64,000 nt of DNA from Poecilobothrus nobilitatus (GCA_947095535.1 CAMUPU010000004.1:32981-96980), one strand, 5' to 3'; shown: positions 23,635 through 35,497, counted from the stretch's first letter. Program-made: numbers and translations. Notes: generated by a model from the letters alone, not told the origin.

Positions 23635-24384
23635 TAGTTTATCTTTGGGTGACGATAAACGTGACTATTGGATCCCATGTTTCTGTGTTTATATCTAAAT
23701 TATTTAAATCTTGCAAGCATTCAAATGTTGTATCCAACAACCCCTTAATCCCCTGTGCACTCTCATTGATGGTCGTGTTGTGGTTTAAAAGCCTCTTTAA
23801 TTGATTATTGACGAGCACCCTCTTATTATCATCTCCATCAACAATTCCCATGCAGGCGTATAATTCCTTTGGGTAACATGAAAATGACGAAGTAATTGCT
23901 CAGGTACACCGATTAGCTGTACTTTTAGATATTGGAGATCATGGAAAGTTGGCCATTTCGTGTAGTCCCCGCCAAATTTTTCAAAGGAAATTTTTGGAAG
24001 TTGAATTCCGCTATCAATGTGTTTCCGATTCTCCTTCGTCACTGGAGTTTCGACAAAGGTCGTATTTCTCTTCACCTGCTCTTGGTATTTCTCCAACATG
24101 GCATGATAATTGTTGTCATAAAAATCTGTGTCTCCGGATGCACGTCATTCTCAATATATTCATGGTTAATTTCTAGTTTTTCGCTCACAATGAAAAACAG
24201 AATGGATCTGTGACCCTCTTCGAAAACGTCCCACATAGACTGGAAATCCTTTAATTTTTTTTCGTAGTATGGTCTCATTTTCCTCACTGAGGCATCTTTC
24301 TTATAGTCGGTTATGAATTTTTCCATCAGCATTTTTTGGACCCTTTTTTTGACGATCATTTGCTCTTTTTTTTGCGTCGGCCAT
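23635..24384 (-). pseudogene. gag: BEL/Pao gag
   Basis: Retrotransposon gag with the layout of the DUF1759-type domain. The likely ATG is at 24384-24382. Successive frames give 'YYEKKLKDFQSMWDVFEEGH' (24300-24220), 'DVHPETQIF', 'MLEKYQEQVKRNT' (24099), the hallmark 'LPKISFEKFGGDYTKWPTF' (about 24010-23955), 'QLLRHFHVT', 'AWELLMEM' and, in another frame, 'LDTTFECLQDLNNLDI' and 'TWDPIVTFIV' (23720-23650). At least three frameshifts occur. It is truncated at about 23640 by the junction with the LINE, so zinc knuckles and pol are absent. Confidence 0.82.
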
Positions 24385-25633
24385 TTTTTATAATGTATTT
24401 GAGTATAATTGTGAATATAATAGAATATAATAACGTAATAAATATAATAAATTTTAACTTAATAATGTATTTGTATAATGTAATGAATTTAAATTATGAT
24501 TGATTTTTTTTTAATAATTTTATTGGTAATGTGATATAATGTTTTAGCTTAATAATTTAATATATTAGATGAAAATTTTTAATGTTTAATACAAAAAAAA
24601 TTTTTTTTTCTTTTAGAACTGAGAATTCAACAACACATTTACCAACCTGACCTGATGCTGCCCTTTGCTGTTCGCGAGACCGTTTGTTATACCGCGCGAG
24701 TTATGTTTAATTTTAAAATAAAAGAACTTGCTTGTTCTTCTACGGTCTTAAGACTAACTTTTTATTTTTCCTAATTTTTACTTATATTAAAAATTACAAA
24801 ATAACTTAATGTTAAGGTAAGCATTTCTTAATATTACAAAAAAAAAAACATTATTGTTATTACTTATTATTAAAATTGCGAAATGCTAATCCAGTGTTTT
24901 TATTTTTTTTATTAATTTGTTCAAACTTAATTAATAAAAGTGAATTAACGGAAATGCTGAATTACATTTCCTTTATTGATTAATTCATTCATAAAAGTTG
25001 AATGAATTAATTTTAGGTTTGATTAATCAAGGTTGAATGAATATGTAACTCGCGCGCTTTTTTTTTATTATTATATTAAATTATATTATGTTTAAGATCT
25101 AGTTTGTATATTATTACTTATTAATAATTATTATTATATATTATTATTATGTAAGTTTATAAGTTCAAAAATAGTTTTAATTAAAAGTAATTTTTTTATT
25201 AATCACATACTCTCTTTTTTTTGTTTTTGATTAAAATTTTTTTCCAATTTTAAACAAAATTTTGATTTATATTCAAATAAAGATTAATTTTTTTTTAAAT
25301 CAGAAGCACTTAAAGTTATATGTTTTTTTTTATTTAATTCTCAAATTGTGTTTTTTTTTTACTTTTTATTTTAAAATATTCTGTGATGGAAATTTTGAAA
25401 TCACTAGCTTTCTTTATTTTGTTTTAAATGCTATTCTGTGTTAGAATATGCAGTTTTAAAATCACAAGGTTTTATTTTATTTTAAACGTTATTCTGTGTT
25501 AGAATAGACGGTTTAAAATATCACACTCTTTTACTTAAATCACAAGATTTTTTTCTTTCCATTTTAAACGTTATTCTGCTATATATTTATCACAACTTCA
25601 AATATCACATTCACAATATTCACTATATTCAGA
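24385..25633 (-). other. BEL/Pao leader region
   Basis: About 1.25 kb of AT-rich sequence between the primer binding site and the gag start. It includes repeated blocks near 25380-25580 ('cgttattctgtgttagaata' type, three times) and one GC-richer patch with 'ctgttcgcgagaccg' at 24670. No gene is seen. Confidence 0.45.
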
Positions 25634-25652
25634 AATCCGGCTCGAAGGACCA
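25634..25652 (-). promoter_or_regulatory. Primer binding site for tRNA-Tyr (BEL/Pao)
   Basis: The plus strand reads aatccggctcgaaggacca, which ends in CCA and looks like the last 19 bases of insect tRNA-Tyr (T-stem, 3' acceptor strand, discriminator A, CCA). On the minus strand it gives the TGGTCCTTCGAGCCGGATT primer site that I recall from many insect BEL/Pao elements. It lies upstream of the gag at 24384 in the same orientation, so the 5' LTR should extend to the right from about 25655. Confidence 0.78.
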
Positions 25653-26806
25653 AATGTTTTTAGACGCAATTAAAACCTCTATTTTTTTTAGATTTCTGAA
25701 TTACAATTTTTTTTTTTTTTCTTAAAAATATTTGCAAATTTACATGTTTTACACTCGAACGTTAATCAACGATTAAAATAAAAAATTCTAAAACAATCTA
25801 ACATTAAACTTATCTTTACAACTTGTTTAAACTATAACTATAAGGTCAATGACTTTTGTTTAAAATTCAAATCATTTCAAAGTACATAATACAAAATATA
25901 TAAGAAAAAAAAGTTATAATTAATAGGATCTGTTTTAACAGTTTACATTCTTATATACAATTTCAAATTTAAGTTTACAGAAATAATTAACATTATGCTC
26001 TATAACAATATTCTATGATCATGTACCAGAGCCATCTATTAGATTTAATGTAAATTTAATTTAATAATTAATTTCTATAATTCAATTTTAATATTCAAAT
26101 AAGGGAAACAATAGAAAATGAAATATTATTGACTAAAAAGTTATTAAGGTGAATTTATATGTGACATATAATATCTGTCACATGCATTTATGGTATGTAA
26201 ATAGTAAATACATAACTACAACTAAATAACAAACTGGTAATAACTATATTAAATAATAATTGATTAATTATTTTAGTTTTACTTTAATTCTAAGTTAGTA
26301 ATTTAGAAAACAAAATATTTAATTTGTATATAAATAATGTATAATGGTATAAGTATTAGCTGTCTGGTCTTACTATTTAGTTGTAAATATTGTTTGACAT
26401 TATTTCTAGTTTATACCACAATTTCATTTCATATTTCTACAATATTTTGATTTCGATTAATTAATTAATAATCAGAAAACTTTTGACTATCATTTCTTTA
26501 CATAATTTACAATTAATAATTTTTCCAAAAGTTGAAAATAAATGAGAACAAAGACGTAGTATAAAATTAAAATTAAATAAAAAATAGACTAAAATTCTCT
26601 TAACTAAATGCGTAAAAACAAAAAAAAAAAAAGTAATGAAACTGCAGCTGATTATTTGCTATAATATATTGCACTATTTCTTTTTTAAACACACATATTT
26701 CACTGGTAGATTTTATTGCTAAAGGCAACTCATTGAAAGCTTTTAAACAATTATAAAGACAATTTTTCTTTTGTTGTTCAGTTTTAAAAATTGATAAATA
26801 GAAGGT
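25653..26806. other. Presumed BEL/Pao 5' LTR sequence and LINE 3' flank
   Basis: The part next to 25653 should be the 3' end of the BEL 5' LTR ('...tctaaaaaca' on the minus strand). Its outer end could not be placed because no second LTR is in the window. The right part, up to 26806, holds the LINE 3' untranslated region. A short hairpin (atgtgacatataatatctgtcacat) lies at 26159-26183. Confidence 0.4.
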
Positions 26807-29341
26807 TTATTTCTCAAGAATGAAGTGGTGTTTTATTTTATTGTTAATTATTTTAAAAGCTGTGAGAAACAATTCTTTTTTACATATATTAGCAAAACTT
26901 AGATATCTGCAATTGTAAAGAGATGCTGAAGGAAAACTTGTTGGCAATCCGTATATTGTTTTGATAGCCTTCTTATTCAAAATATCTAACTTCCTTAGAA
27001 GATATTGAGAAGAACCACTCCAAATTGGATTAAGATATGTTAAATTAGATAAAATATAAGAAGAGTATATGACAAATAAAGTTTTATCTAATAGAAAATT
27101 TCGTAACCTTTTTAGGATAAAAACGTAAGGTGAAATTTTTCTAGATATGTAGTCAATATACTCATCCCATTTTAGACTTTTATCCAATATTAAACCTAGA
27201 TAGTTAAACTTATTGACAACTTCGATTGTCGAATTACTAAATGTGAAATTGGTGATTTGAAACTTTTTGTTATGGAGTAATAATATTTTAGTTTTACTTA
27301 TATTTAAAGAAAGTTTGTGCTTTCTTAGCCAAATATTGATTTTTTGAAGGTCAGAGTCTATAGCTCGTTTTAATTCATTTTCATTTCCTAAACCATATTT
27401 TAATACAGCGTCATCAGCATACAATTGCAAAGATCCTATCAAACTTAGTATACAAATATCATTTATATAAAGCTTAAAGAGGTCGGGACCTAAAATTGAA
27501 CCTTGTGGTACTTCTTTAATTTCAGATTTTAGATTGCTAAAACAATTATTTAATCGAACTTTCTGCTTTCGATTTAACAAGTACGATTTAAAAAAGCTAA
27601 TGTATTCTGCAGCGAAACCTAGTTGAGAAAATTTGTGAAGAAGTATCTCATAGTCAACACAGTCGAAAGCTTTTTTTAAATCAAAAAAGATACAACCTAC
27701 ATATGTGCTGTACATATGTGCAACCTGCTGTATTCGAGTTTCTTTCAAAACCAAACTGATTTACACTTAGTAAACAGTTAACTGTCATAAAAGTGTTTAA
27801 ACGATTTCTAATGATTATTTCAAAAATTTTGGAAAACGTACTAAGAATTGAAATTGGTCTGTAATTAGATCGATTTGTAGCATCGCAGCTTTTGAAAATA
27901 GGTGTTACTATTGCAGTTTTTAAAATGTCTGGAAATATTTTTGAACTAAAAGATGAATTAATAAATTTAACTAATATTGGAGTCAATCGGTTCGCGAAAT
28001 TTTTTACAAATTTACTCGATATCTTATCAAATCCAGTAGCTGCTGAGGCCTTAAGATTTTTGATAGCTTCACTAACTTCCTCATATGTTGTAAGATCAAG
28101 ACTAAAAGTTGTTGAGTTTACATCATATTGAAAGAAATTAAAATATTCGAAGTCAACAGGTTCATCTGAAATGTTTAAATCTTTAGTAACGTTGATAAAA
28201 AAGTCATTCATAGTGTTAGCAATTTCCTCTTCATTAGAATATATATTATTATTATACTTAATGGTTTTAATGGTTTGGTTATTATAAGTTTAATCGTTGT
28301 TGAACATTATTTGCTTATACAGACTCCACAGTTTTTTACCATTACTAGGATCTTGTGAAATGAAATTTGAGCAACAGTTCTTTTTTGCATTCACAATTAG
28401 CTTAAAAACTTTTGACTTATAATGTAAATACAAGTTATTGACATGAGTATCATTCGGATATTTTTTTTTGAATTTTAAGAAAGAGTCGCGGATTTTCATA
28501 TTTTCTCGAATTTCAGCTGTCATCCAAATGCTTTTATTGTTATTAAATTTTGATTGAATTGTTTTTGTATTTGCTTCAATCAATTCGGTAAGTTTGCAAA
28601 CCATATCATCAAAAGAATTTATATTGTTCATATTGTTCCAAAATTCATTTTTATCAATGTTGTCATAATCTAGAATGATTTTATGACCGTTGATTTTTTC
28701 TTTTATGGGTTTGAAGTCAATACTGACAAAAAGCATTTGGTGATCAGATAAAATTGTGTCTAACACATGAACATTGTATTTCAAGTCAATGAGATCAGAG
28801 ATTAAATGATCTATAATTGTCCTAGTGCTATTACCTATTCTAGTTGCGTATTCAATTGAGATCTTGTTGAGAATTATAAATCCATTACTATGTAGCATAT
28901 TAGTGTAGTCTTTGGTATTTGTATCTTTATTTAATAAATTAAAATTTATATCACCTACAAAGATTGATCTCCTGTGTTTTAGTAAATCTTCTATTTTTTC
29001 TACGAATATATCAAAATTCGTTCTGTGGGACCTATAAATTGCAAATATATTTATATTATGTTTGATTAACTTAACACCTAGAATATTAGAATTTTGAAAT
29101 TCTTCACTCTCATGCAATCAAACTTCCGACAGTACAATCACATCCATTTTTATACTATAAGAATTTACTATCGCTTCTAGATCATATAATTTATTTCTAA
29201 GACTTTGTATGTTTATATAATATTAAAATTTTTACTGTAAGAATCGTTTAATAATCTGCCCTCGTCTGTATAATATTGCACTTTAATGTCATTGTTTAAA
29301 TCAAAAATATTTTGATAATTATCTATCCCTGTCTCCTCCAT
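26807..29341 (-). pseudogene. Jockey/CR1-like LINE ORF2 (endonuclease and reverse transcriptase)
   Basis: The most complete LINE protein in the window. ATG at 29341, then a frameshift near 29220 and a stop replacing the expected Trp at about 29117. The endonuclease follows ('VGDINFNLL', 'TIIDHLIS', 'LSDHQMLFVSID') to a TAA at 28292-28290. The same frame then continues through 'FKSCDATNRSNYRPISILST' (RT). A deletion/frameshift lies near 27715, and the rest reads 'CIFFDLKKAFDCVDYEILL', 'VPQGSILGPDLFKLYI' and the catalytic 'LYADDAVL' (about 27410), then the tail to 26807. Only about four lesions in some 840 codons, so this copy is fairly young. Confidence 0.87.
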
Positions 29342-29364
29342 TAATTAATGTTGGTCAAAATATA

Positions 29365-30794
29365 AAAGAAACGAGGAAGAATACAGTTGCCTTTGTCAAC
29401 TCTTAGATACCCGTACGAACCGTTAGTATGTTCACAGCCTGTCACTCTGCTTACAATATTATATTTTAATATTTTAGTATAGTATTAGTAATATTTAGTA
29501 TTTGGGTGAATTTTATAATTTCTAGAACTATGGGTTGTAGATATATTCAAACTATATGTTTATACATTCTTCTAAAGCAAATTCTAACCTTCCACATAAC
29601 GATTATCAATCCAAAACTTTTTCAAATATTCTATAGTACCATTTAATACTAAGCGGTAAATATATATTAAATTTACTTAGTACAAAATAATAAATATAAT
29701 TTTGTGCGAATTATATTATTATATTATATTATATTATATTATATTCAAATATTCCATTGACAGAATAATTTCTTATAAGTACAATAAAATACATATATGT
29801 ATGAAAATACGGCGCTATATAATATACATCTATACTCTTATCATTCATTCACTAGTGACATATACGATATATTGTAAATAAACATGATATTATATAAGTA
29901 TGTATATATATCAATATCATATAAATAAAAAAATTCTTCAAGCAACCGTTATGTTGTTTATTTATTTACATTTTTTTGTACTACGCATTATATCCTCAAC
30001 AATTTCAAATTATCGAGTAAAACAAAATGGAAAAAATTAGTTAAAGAAATTTGTTAGAATATTTGAAAAAATCAAGTAACTCTTTCGTCTATTATAAAGT
30101 AACCCTATATTATTAAACAAAGTTAAAACAGAAATAAGAATATAATATTGAAGCTTTAATTTTTGTGTATTACTTCAAAAAAATTTTAACAGGTGTTCAA
30201 GTTACAGGTGTTTAAAAATTGGAAATTTTCAGTTTTTGACCCCTTATAGCTCCTAAACGGGGGGTGATAAAAAAAAAATTTCTGAAATGACTCATACTTA
30301 TTTTCAAAGATCTAACTTCTGTCAAAATTTCAAGTTTCTAAATTAAACCGTTTAGAAGATAGAAGGGTTAAAGGATTTTGCAAAATTTTAGTTTCGCATA
30401 ACGGTAAATTAAGACACCGCATGCCACAAAAATATATTTATTGTATATCAGCAGTTAAAATTTCATAGCTCTATTTCAAAAAAAATGTGGGGATCTAAAA
30501 GTTAGGTGTTCGAGAGCTACCCTAAGGCTTGGTCCAAACTCAACCAAAAAAAATAGGGAACCTACAAATTACTCGCAGAATATTTTGTGTAAATTTCAAG
30601 ATTCTAGCTTTCTTAGTTTTTGAGTTAGCGTGCTGATGGAAGGACGGACGGATGGACGGACGGACATGGCTCAAAAGTCTTAGAATTTTTTTCTGATCCG
30701 ATCCATACCTTTGAAGGTATATCTAGCTCGCTTATTTCGAGGTGTTACAAACGGAGGAGTAATTTTATTATACCCGATCCTATCGTACGGGTAT
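29365..30794 (-). repeat. (GTCY)n-bearing mini-me-like element, copy E1
   Basis: Shares termini and internal signature with copy E2 (50051-52263) in the opposite orientation. The right end reads 'tcgtacgggtat' and the left part 'atacccgtacga' (29407-29418), with a further shared outer segment 'cgaggaaga...tgtcaactct' at 29370-29404. Near 30635-30664 lies a (GGAC)n tract (GTCC on the other strand), followed by 'tggctcaaaagtcttaga' and 'gatccatacctttgaaggta', as in E2. Dipteran mini-me elements have such proto-microsatellites, and the similarity to them is my inference. No coding potential seen. Confidence 0.7.
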
Positions 30795-30803
30795 AAAAAA
30801 ATG

Positions 30804-30998
30804 ATTTGTAATTTAACAAAATTAGATTATTAATGTGATAGAAAGAGATAGATGTGAGAATTCTTTTTCTAATATCGTAAAATTTCATAGTGCTATCAGA
30901 AAAACAAATTTGTGATTTAACAATAAAATGATTATCAATGCAATAGAAAGAGATAGATGTCAGAATTATTTTTCTATTATCGCAAACTTTCATAGTAT
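30804..30998. repeat. Tandem duplication, about 100 bp x 2
   Basis: The unit 'atttgtaatttaacaa ... agaaagagatagatgtgaga ... aatttcatagt' at 30804-30907 is repeated with changes at 30908-30998. Open frames over it follow from the duplication, not from a gene. Confidence 0.7.
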
Positions 30999-31526
30999 GG
31001 ATATATCAGACTGTCTTAAGTGATTATGAACTAAAAGCTGTGTTCCTGCTTTTTTTTTGTTAAGAAATAAAAATGTAATAATCGATTTGTAAAAATTATA
31101 AATAAGTAAAATTGTAAAAAAAAAATAAAAATTGTAAAGTAAAAAATTATTTGTAAAATATAAAGAAATAAAATGTATAAAAAAAGTAAATATGTAAAAA
31201 AAAAATAAATGTAAAATATAAAGAAATAAAAAGTGTAAAAGTAATTTTAATTTTAAGTAATTAAATAAAAGAAGCAAAAAAGAAAAAATTAGAAATAAGC
31301 GTGTTTTTGTTCTCAAATATTTTTGGTTAGTGTAATATATGATGAAAAAAATATTATTTAATGTAAGAAAAAAAGAAAATAATTTGTATAAACTATTAAT
31401 ATTAATATTGACAAAAGATAAGAAAAAAAAATTTTAGAATTGAATTTAAAGAATAATAAAAAAGAAATACATATAACTAAGTTTTTTAGTTTTACCATTT
31501 GTAAATGTATTGTGTTGATATTGTGC
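30999..31526. other. AT-rich sequence, no gene seen
   Basis: Low-complexity A/T sequence (aaataaaatgtataaaaaaagtaaa type). The long minus-strand open frame at 31316-30990 is Phe/Leu/Tyr-rich only because of this composition. It may be the spacer between ORF1 and ORF2 of the LINE on this strand. Confidence 0.5.
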
Positions 31527-32126
31527 TTAGGTATTGAAGGTTTTATAAATATGATTGATATCGTTCCTCGACAATATTTTGTATATTTTGCTGGAATGAT
31601 TTCTCCGTAAGAAAATGGTGCTATCTTTGACCCAGAGAAACTCAAATTTATGTTTGATTTTAATATTTTTAGCTTCATAATAAAGATTAGACTGCAGTGC
31701 TGTAAGATGGTGACTTAGAAATATTTCTTTGTTGCCATCATTATTCATATCTAATTCAACAGTAAAAAGATGCTTATATTATCGTTTTTTTTCCAATAAT
31801 TCTTTTTTTGGGATATCAGAATTAAACTTAACAATATATAATTTTTTCTGGGGACCAGCTTTATTAATTTTTTTTTGATTAATTGTTGTAACATCTGATA
31901 TAGCATTTTTATCAATATTAGCATTAATTTTTTTTGCGATCGCCAAAACAGTTTCTGTTGGGTTTATGAGATTCGAAGGTAGACCGGCTAGTACAAGATT
32001 ATTTTTTAACAAATTCTGTTGCGTTTTATCATGTAAGTATTCTAAACTGTTAACTCTATTTTCCAAAATGCTGACGTGATTTTCAGAAATATTAACACGA
32101 TCACGTAATTTAGAATTTTCTTTCAA
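31527..32126 (-). pseudogene. LINE ORF1-type nucleic-acid-binding protein
   Basis: The N-terminal part (32126-31779) begins in a predicted coiled coil ('NRVNSLEYLHDKTQQNLLKN') and continues 'NLVLAGLPSNL', a typical ORF1 central block. After a frameshift near 31775 comes 'KEIFLSHHLTALQSNLYYEA' and 'FEFLWVKDSTIFLRRN', the C-terminal domain found in many insect LINE ORF1 proteins and, as I recall, related in form to the baculovirus FP25K family. The stop is at about 31527. Start truncated at the junction near 32145. It is on the same strand and 5' of the ORF2 at 26807-29341, so it may be the same LINE interrupted by E1. Confidence 0.7.
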
Positions 32127-32145
32127 TAATTCAGCATATTTGATA

Positions 32146-32305
32146 AAAAGGAGAACTTACCTAGAAGGCTCTGCATAATAATAATAATGACAGCAGATAT
32201 GTTTTGGCTAGGTTAAGGGACAGTAAAATATTTAAAAATGTTAGACTAATTCCAGCATATCTTCATGATAAATCTGACGACGTTTGTTTTGGTGGTAAAA
32301 CTAAT
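32146..32305 (+). pseudogene. LINE fragment repeated from 14757-14930
   Basis: Begins with the same 'tgataaaaaggagaacttac' as the fragment at 14757 and stays similar for about 160 bases, including 'catcttcatgataaatct'. It contains only the segment before the endonuclease and ends where the inverted LINE fragment at 32306 begins. Confidence 0.65.
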
Positions 32306-33137
32306 ACATTGATTGTAGCCATACAGGTTTTTAATAGCCTTATTTTGTAGATTTTGTCATATTTGTATAGAGTACATAACAGAACTGTGAAATATACTAT
32401 AAAAGAGTGACCTCTTCATATTGAAAGGAACTCTTCTATTAATAATTCGAAAAATCCCAGCAATCTTTCTTCATTTTTTAACTTGTTCATCGATTTGGTT
32501 ACACCAATTCAATTTGTTATCAACAATAACCTCCAAATATTTGTGACTGCCAGATTTACCAATAAAACAGTTGTTATAAAATATATCAACTTTGTCGGAC
32601 GGCTTAGATCTAAATAACACCGTTTTCTTCGTATTTATTAATAATTTGTGTTTATTCATCCACGATTCTGTATCTTCCATATCATTTAATACTTTTTCTT
32701 TTATATTTTCCAACGAGTTTTCAGTATACACTATTACTAAGTCATCCGCAAACATAAACGGTTTACCACACAATTTCAAATTTAACAGACTACTAATATA
32801 AATCGAAAACAAAATCAAACCCAAAGAACTACCCTTATTACACCACACTTATTATTGCGCCGTTTGCTTTTCAATCCCTGACACACAGTAAATTGTGGTC
32901 GTGCTCTTTTCCCATAACACCACATTCATATAATATTCTTACCATTATATTTCGATCAACAGAATCAAAGGCCTTCGATACATCGAAAAACACAGCTGCG
33001 ACTTTTTTTGGTTTATCAATTCCAGATTGAACTTCAGACACAAAATCAAATAAGGCTGCTTGAGTGCTTAACTTAACTTTGAACCCATATCTTATTTTTC
33101 TTACACATGAAGAATATAGAAGAATAAGCAATGACAA
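32306..33137 (-). pseudogene. LINE reverse transcriptase fragment (sister of 18330-19872)
   Basis: About 90 percent similar by eye to 19028-19872. It shows 'VFFDVSKAFDSVDRNIMVR' near 33000, the catalytic 'FMFADDLVIVY' near 32755 and 'KHKLLINTKKTVLFRSK' near 32640. About 45 bases coding for 'WFKSYLLARPQ' are deleted at about 32905, and small frameshifts break the RT. Both the truncated RT start (about 33137) and the internal end differ from a simple insertion, so this is a rearranged piece. Confidence 0.72.
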
Positions 33138-33455
33138 TTTTCTGCTAGTTACTTTGTATAATGTGAAGTAAATTTTTAATTATTGCACATAAGAGAAAAA
33201 AAGTTGTATTTATTGATTTATAAGTACTTGTTAATGTAGAACGAAAATTTAAGAACAAGTGTTATTAAAATGCTAGTTTGAAAGCCTTTTTAACACCAAA
33301 ATATAGTAGTTATTTATAAGATAAATAAATGCAGGTATTGACCTTGATATTGTTTCTTAGTTTTATGTATTATGCAAATTTGAGATAGATATGTTATTGA
33401 AAACTATAAATGTGCAAAAAAATTTAATAATTAATTGTAAAAATAAAAAAGCAAA
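33138..33455. other. AT-rich spacer
   Basis: No gene or repeat that I can support. It lies between the LINE fragment and Maverick B. Confidence 0.5.
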
Positions 33456-33461
33456 TTAGTT

Positions 33462-34327
33462 TCATATAACATCGTTTTTATTTACCCAAGAATTGTGATC
33501 TTTATCAAAACCTAACCATTTAACAAAAACTTGATTTCCTTTTCTTTTCAATATTTTTTCAACAAGAAAAATGTCAGGATTTTTGACTCGAGTAAGTTCA
33601 GTCTCGTAAAAAGAACCTGAAATCGCTGTTTTTGTATAATCAAGTAAGTTGTAAGTAATTGGGTCTGCGCGTTTTACTTCTTTCATTGTAAATATTTCTG
33701 TTGACCAGTTTGGTTGATAACCTTTTGCAAAGTTTCCTTTGTATTTACTTATGCGTACATAATCTCCAACTTTGTATTTTGCTTTCTGATAAAATTTCGG
33801 TTGCATGTAAATGTTCTTCAAAATATATTTCTCGTTTACTTTTGTAACTTTTTTAGGTTGAAGTTTAATTGCTTATAAATACCCTGAACACTAAACTGCT
33901 TCCACATTGAATTTTTTAAAGTACGGTTAAAACGTTCTACTATGGATGCTTTCATTTCAGAATATGTATGATAATGATTAATTTTTTTTATTTCCATAAG
34001 TTTTCTAAATTCTTTGTTAAAAAACTCTTTATCTTGATCAGATTGAATATTTTTTGGGAGTGTTCCAGCACGTTTGAAAATGTTTTGCATGCCAGATAAA
34101 ACGTTATTAGCATTTTTAGTTTTAATTGGCTCAGCATAAGCATATTTTGAAAAAATATCTATTATAGTTAATAAATATTTATTTCCTTTGTTATACTTTG
34201 CATATGGAATCATTTCTACTAAATAGATTTGCCATGTATCGTTTAAACCTTTTTGAATAAAGTTTCTTCGACGAAAGTTTCGTCTGGCTGGTCTATGTAT
34301 TTCCGATACTATTTGTGGTCTTGACAT
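33462..34327 (-). pseudogene. Maverick integrase with chromodomain, copy B
   Basis: The core (34327-33836) reads 'EIHRPARRNFRRRNFIQKG', the first catalytic Asp region 'TWQIYLVEMIPYAKYN' (family Asp, here Tyr), 'YLLTIIDIFSKYAYAEPIK', the second Asp in 'NIQSDQDKEFFN', and the catalytic Glu in 'ASIVERFNRTLKNSMW'. A frameshift near 33840 leads to the C-terminal open frame (33821-33462) with 'YKVGDYVRISKYKGNFAKGY' and the chromodomain-like 'KGNQVFVKWLGFDKDHNSW'. The Asp-to-Tyr change at the first catalytic position and the frameshift make it inactive. Confidence 0.86.
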
Positions 34328-34332
34328 TATGC

Positions 34333-34430
34333 CTGTACCATTTAATCAGATTTTCCAATTCCATTTTATAATTTTCTATAGAGCAACAGTTACATGTATC
34401 CGGTCCAGATGACGAGTTGTCGTAAGCTCA
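34333..34430 (-). pseudogene. Conserved segment upstream of the Maverick integrase, copy B
   Basis: Minus-strand codons give 'AYDNSSSGPDTCNCCSIENY' and 'ENLIKWYRHN', the counterpart of 18005-18250. The sequence further upstream is degraded. The protein context (start of the integrase or a separate gene) is unresolved. Confidence 0.5.
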
Positions 34431-34554
34431 AGAACAAAGAGCAAAATGAATAAGACAGAGGAATATGATTTTCAAAACTCTTCCACTTCTTTCACCTCCA
34501 TCTTTTAAAATGAGAATAAGTTATACACGTATATGCTTTCATATATAAAGAACA

Positions 34555-34773
34555 AATCTAATTACCTTAAAAACTATTGCTGAAATTGCAATCAATATAT
34601 TAAATGGAATTAAAATATCACCAGCTCAAAAAGCAAAAGTAAAAAAACATAAAAAACAATTAAGATTTTTAGCCTGTGCTAGGAAAAGTATAAAAGCTAA
34701 ACGAAAAATATTAATTCAACATGGAGGATTTTTACCTACATTAGTTGGTACTATATTATCTGGTGTAATATAA
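34555..34773 (+). pseudogene. Small basic virion protein (core/pX-like), copy B
   Basis: Codons read 'TLKTIAEIAINILNGIKISP', then 'QKAKVKKHKKQLRFLACARK' and 'KAKRKILIQHGGFLPTLVGT' to a TAA at 34773. A basic stretch followed by '[KR]RKI.IQ.GGFLP' and a hydrophobic end is a strongly recurrent pattern in Mavericks, often compared to adenoviral core proteins. The N-terminal third present in copy C (55150-55455) is missing here, lost with the packaging ATPase. It probably packs DNA or aids membrane passage, but the function is inferred only. Confidence 0.68.
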
Positions 34774-34793
34774 AAACTTCTCAGTAAGACATA

Positions 34794-35497
34794 ATGCAGC
34801 GAATGATTGTTATGTCACCAGAAATATTTTCAAAATTTAGCAAATTATTTCAAGATGATAAAAACTTTGATTTATTGGAACAAAAAATGAAAAAAGTTTT
34901 ATATGATAAAAAATTAAAACCATTGTAAAAGTGGTACTTATATCGTCAAAACCTTCTCAAATACGGAATTAACAAAAGACAAAAAGATTACCAGAAAAAG
35001 CTAATAATCTTACATTTGATATAGGCACTCAAACAAAATTCTTTTCTAAACGAAATGCATATACAGAAACTGAATTACTTAAATACAAATCAACATTAGC
35101 ACAGACCGATGTTTTACCATTAGTTACTGATGATGTGTTTGAATATGGCACTAAAAAAGAATATTCAAATATGGATATCGATTTAGCACATTACGATTTG
35201 GATGATGAAAATTCATTTAAAAAATTAGCTCAAACTTAAATGTTGTAAGATGAAAAATTAGTAGAAAGACCATCTCTAAGCTCTCATTATCGAATGTTTG
35301 AAACACCAAGTGGTGATGTAATTACCGTTGCTGTACCTTCTCCTGAAAAAAAGAAGACACTAACATCGGCCGGTAGTTCAATTTCCTCAACTATACTTCC
35401 ACAGTTTCCCGAAACAAAAAAACGAAAACTAAAACCTTTACTAAGAAGTCCAAAACTAAGAATTCCATCAATACCTGAATGGACAACATATAAATAG
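34794..35497 (+). pseudogene. Acidic/Thr-rich virion-associated protein, copy B
   Basis: Starts 'MQRMIVMSPEIFSKFSKLF', with 'LYDKKLKPL' then a stop, 'KWYLYRQNLLKYGI', a frameshift, and 'TFDIGTQTKFFSKRNAYTET', a stop near 35239, then an open part 35294-35497 ending 'IPEWTTYK'. This is the gene that in Mavericks precedes the penton-like gene. The N-terminal 'PEI...K...KWxLYRQ.LLKY' helix-rich motif and the short 'W..YK' end are shared with copy C (55503-56129). Three lesions. Function unknown. Confidence 0.65.

Noticed and set aside
23932..24213. Plus-strand frames over the BEL/Pao gag
   Set aside because: Shadow of the minus-strand gag, whose hallmark motifs are clear.
30990..31316. 108-codon minus-strand frame rich in Phe, Leu and Tyr
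   Set aside because: Composition follows A/T low complexity. No membrane-protein family or start context supports it.
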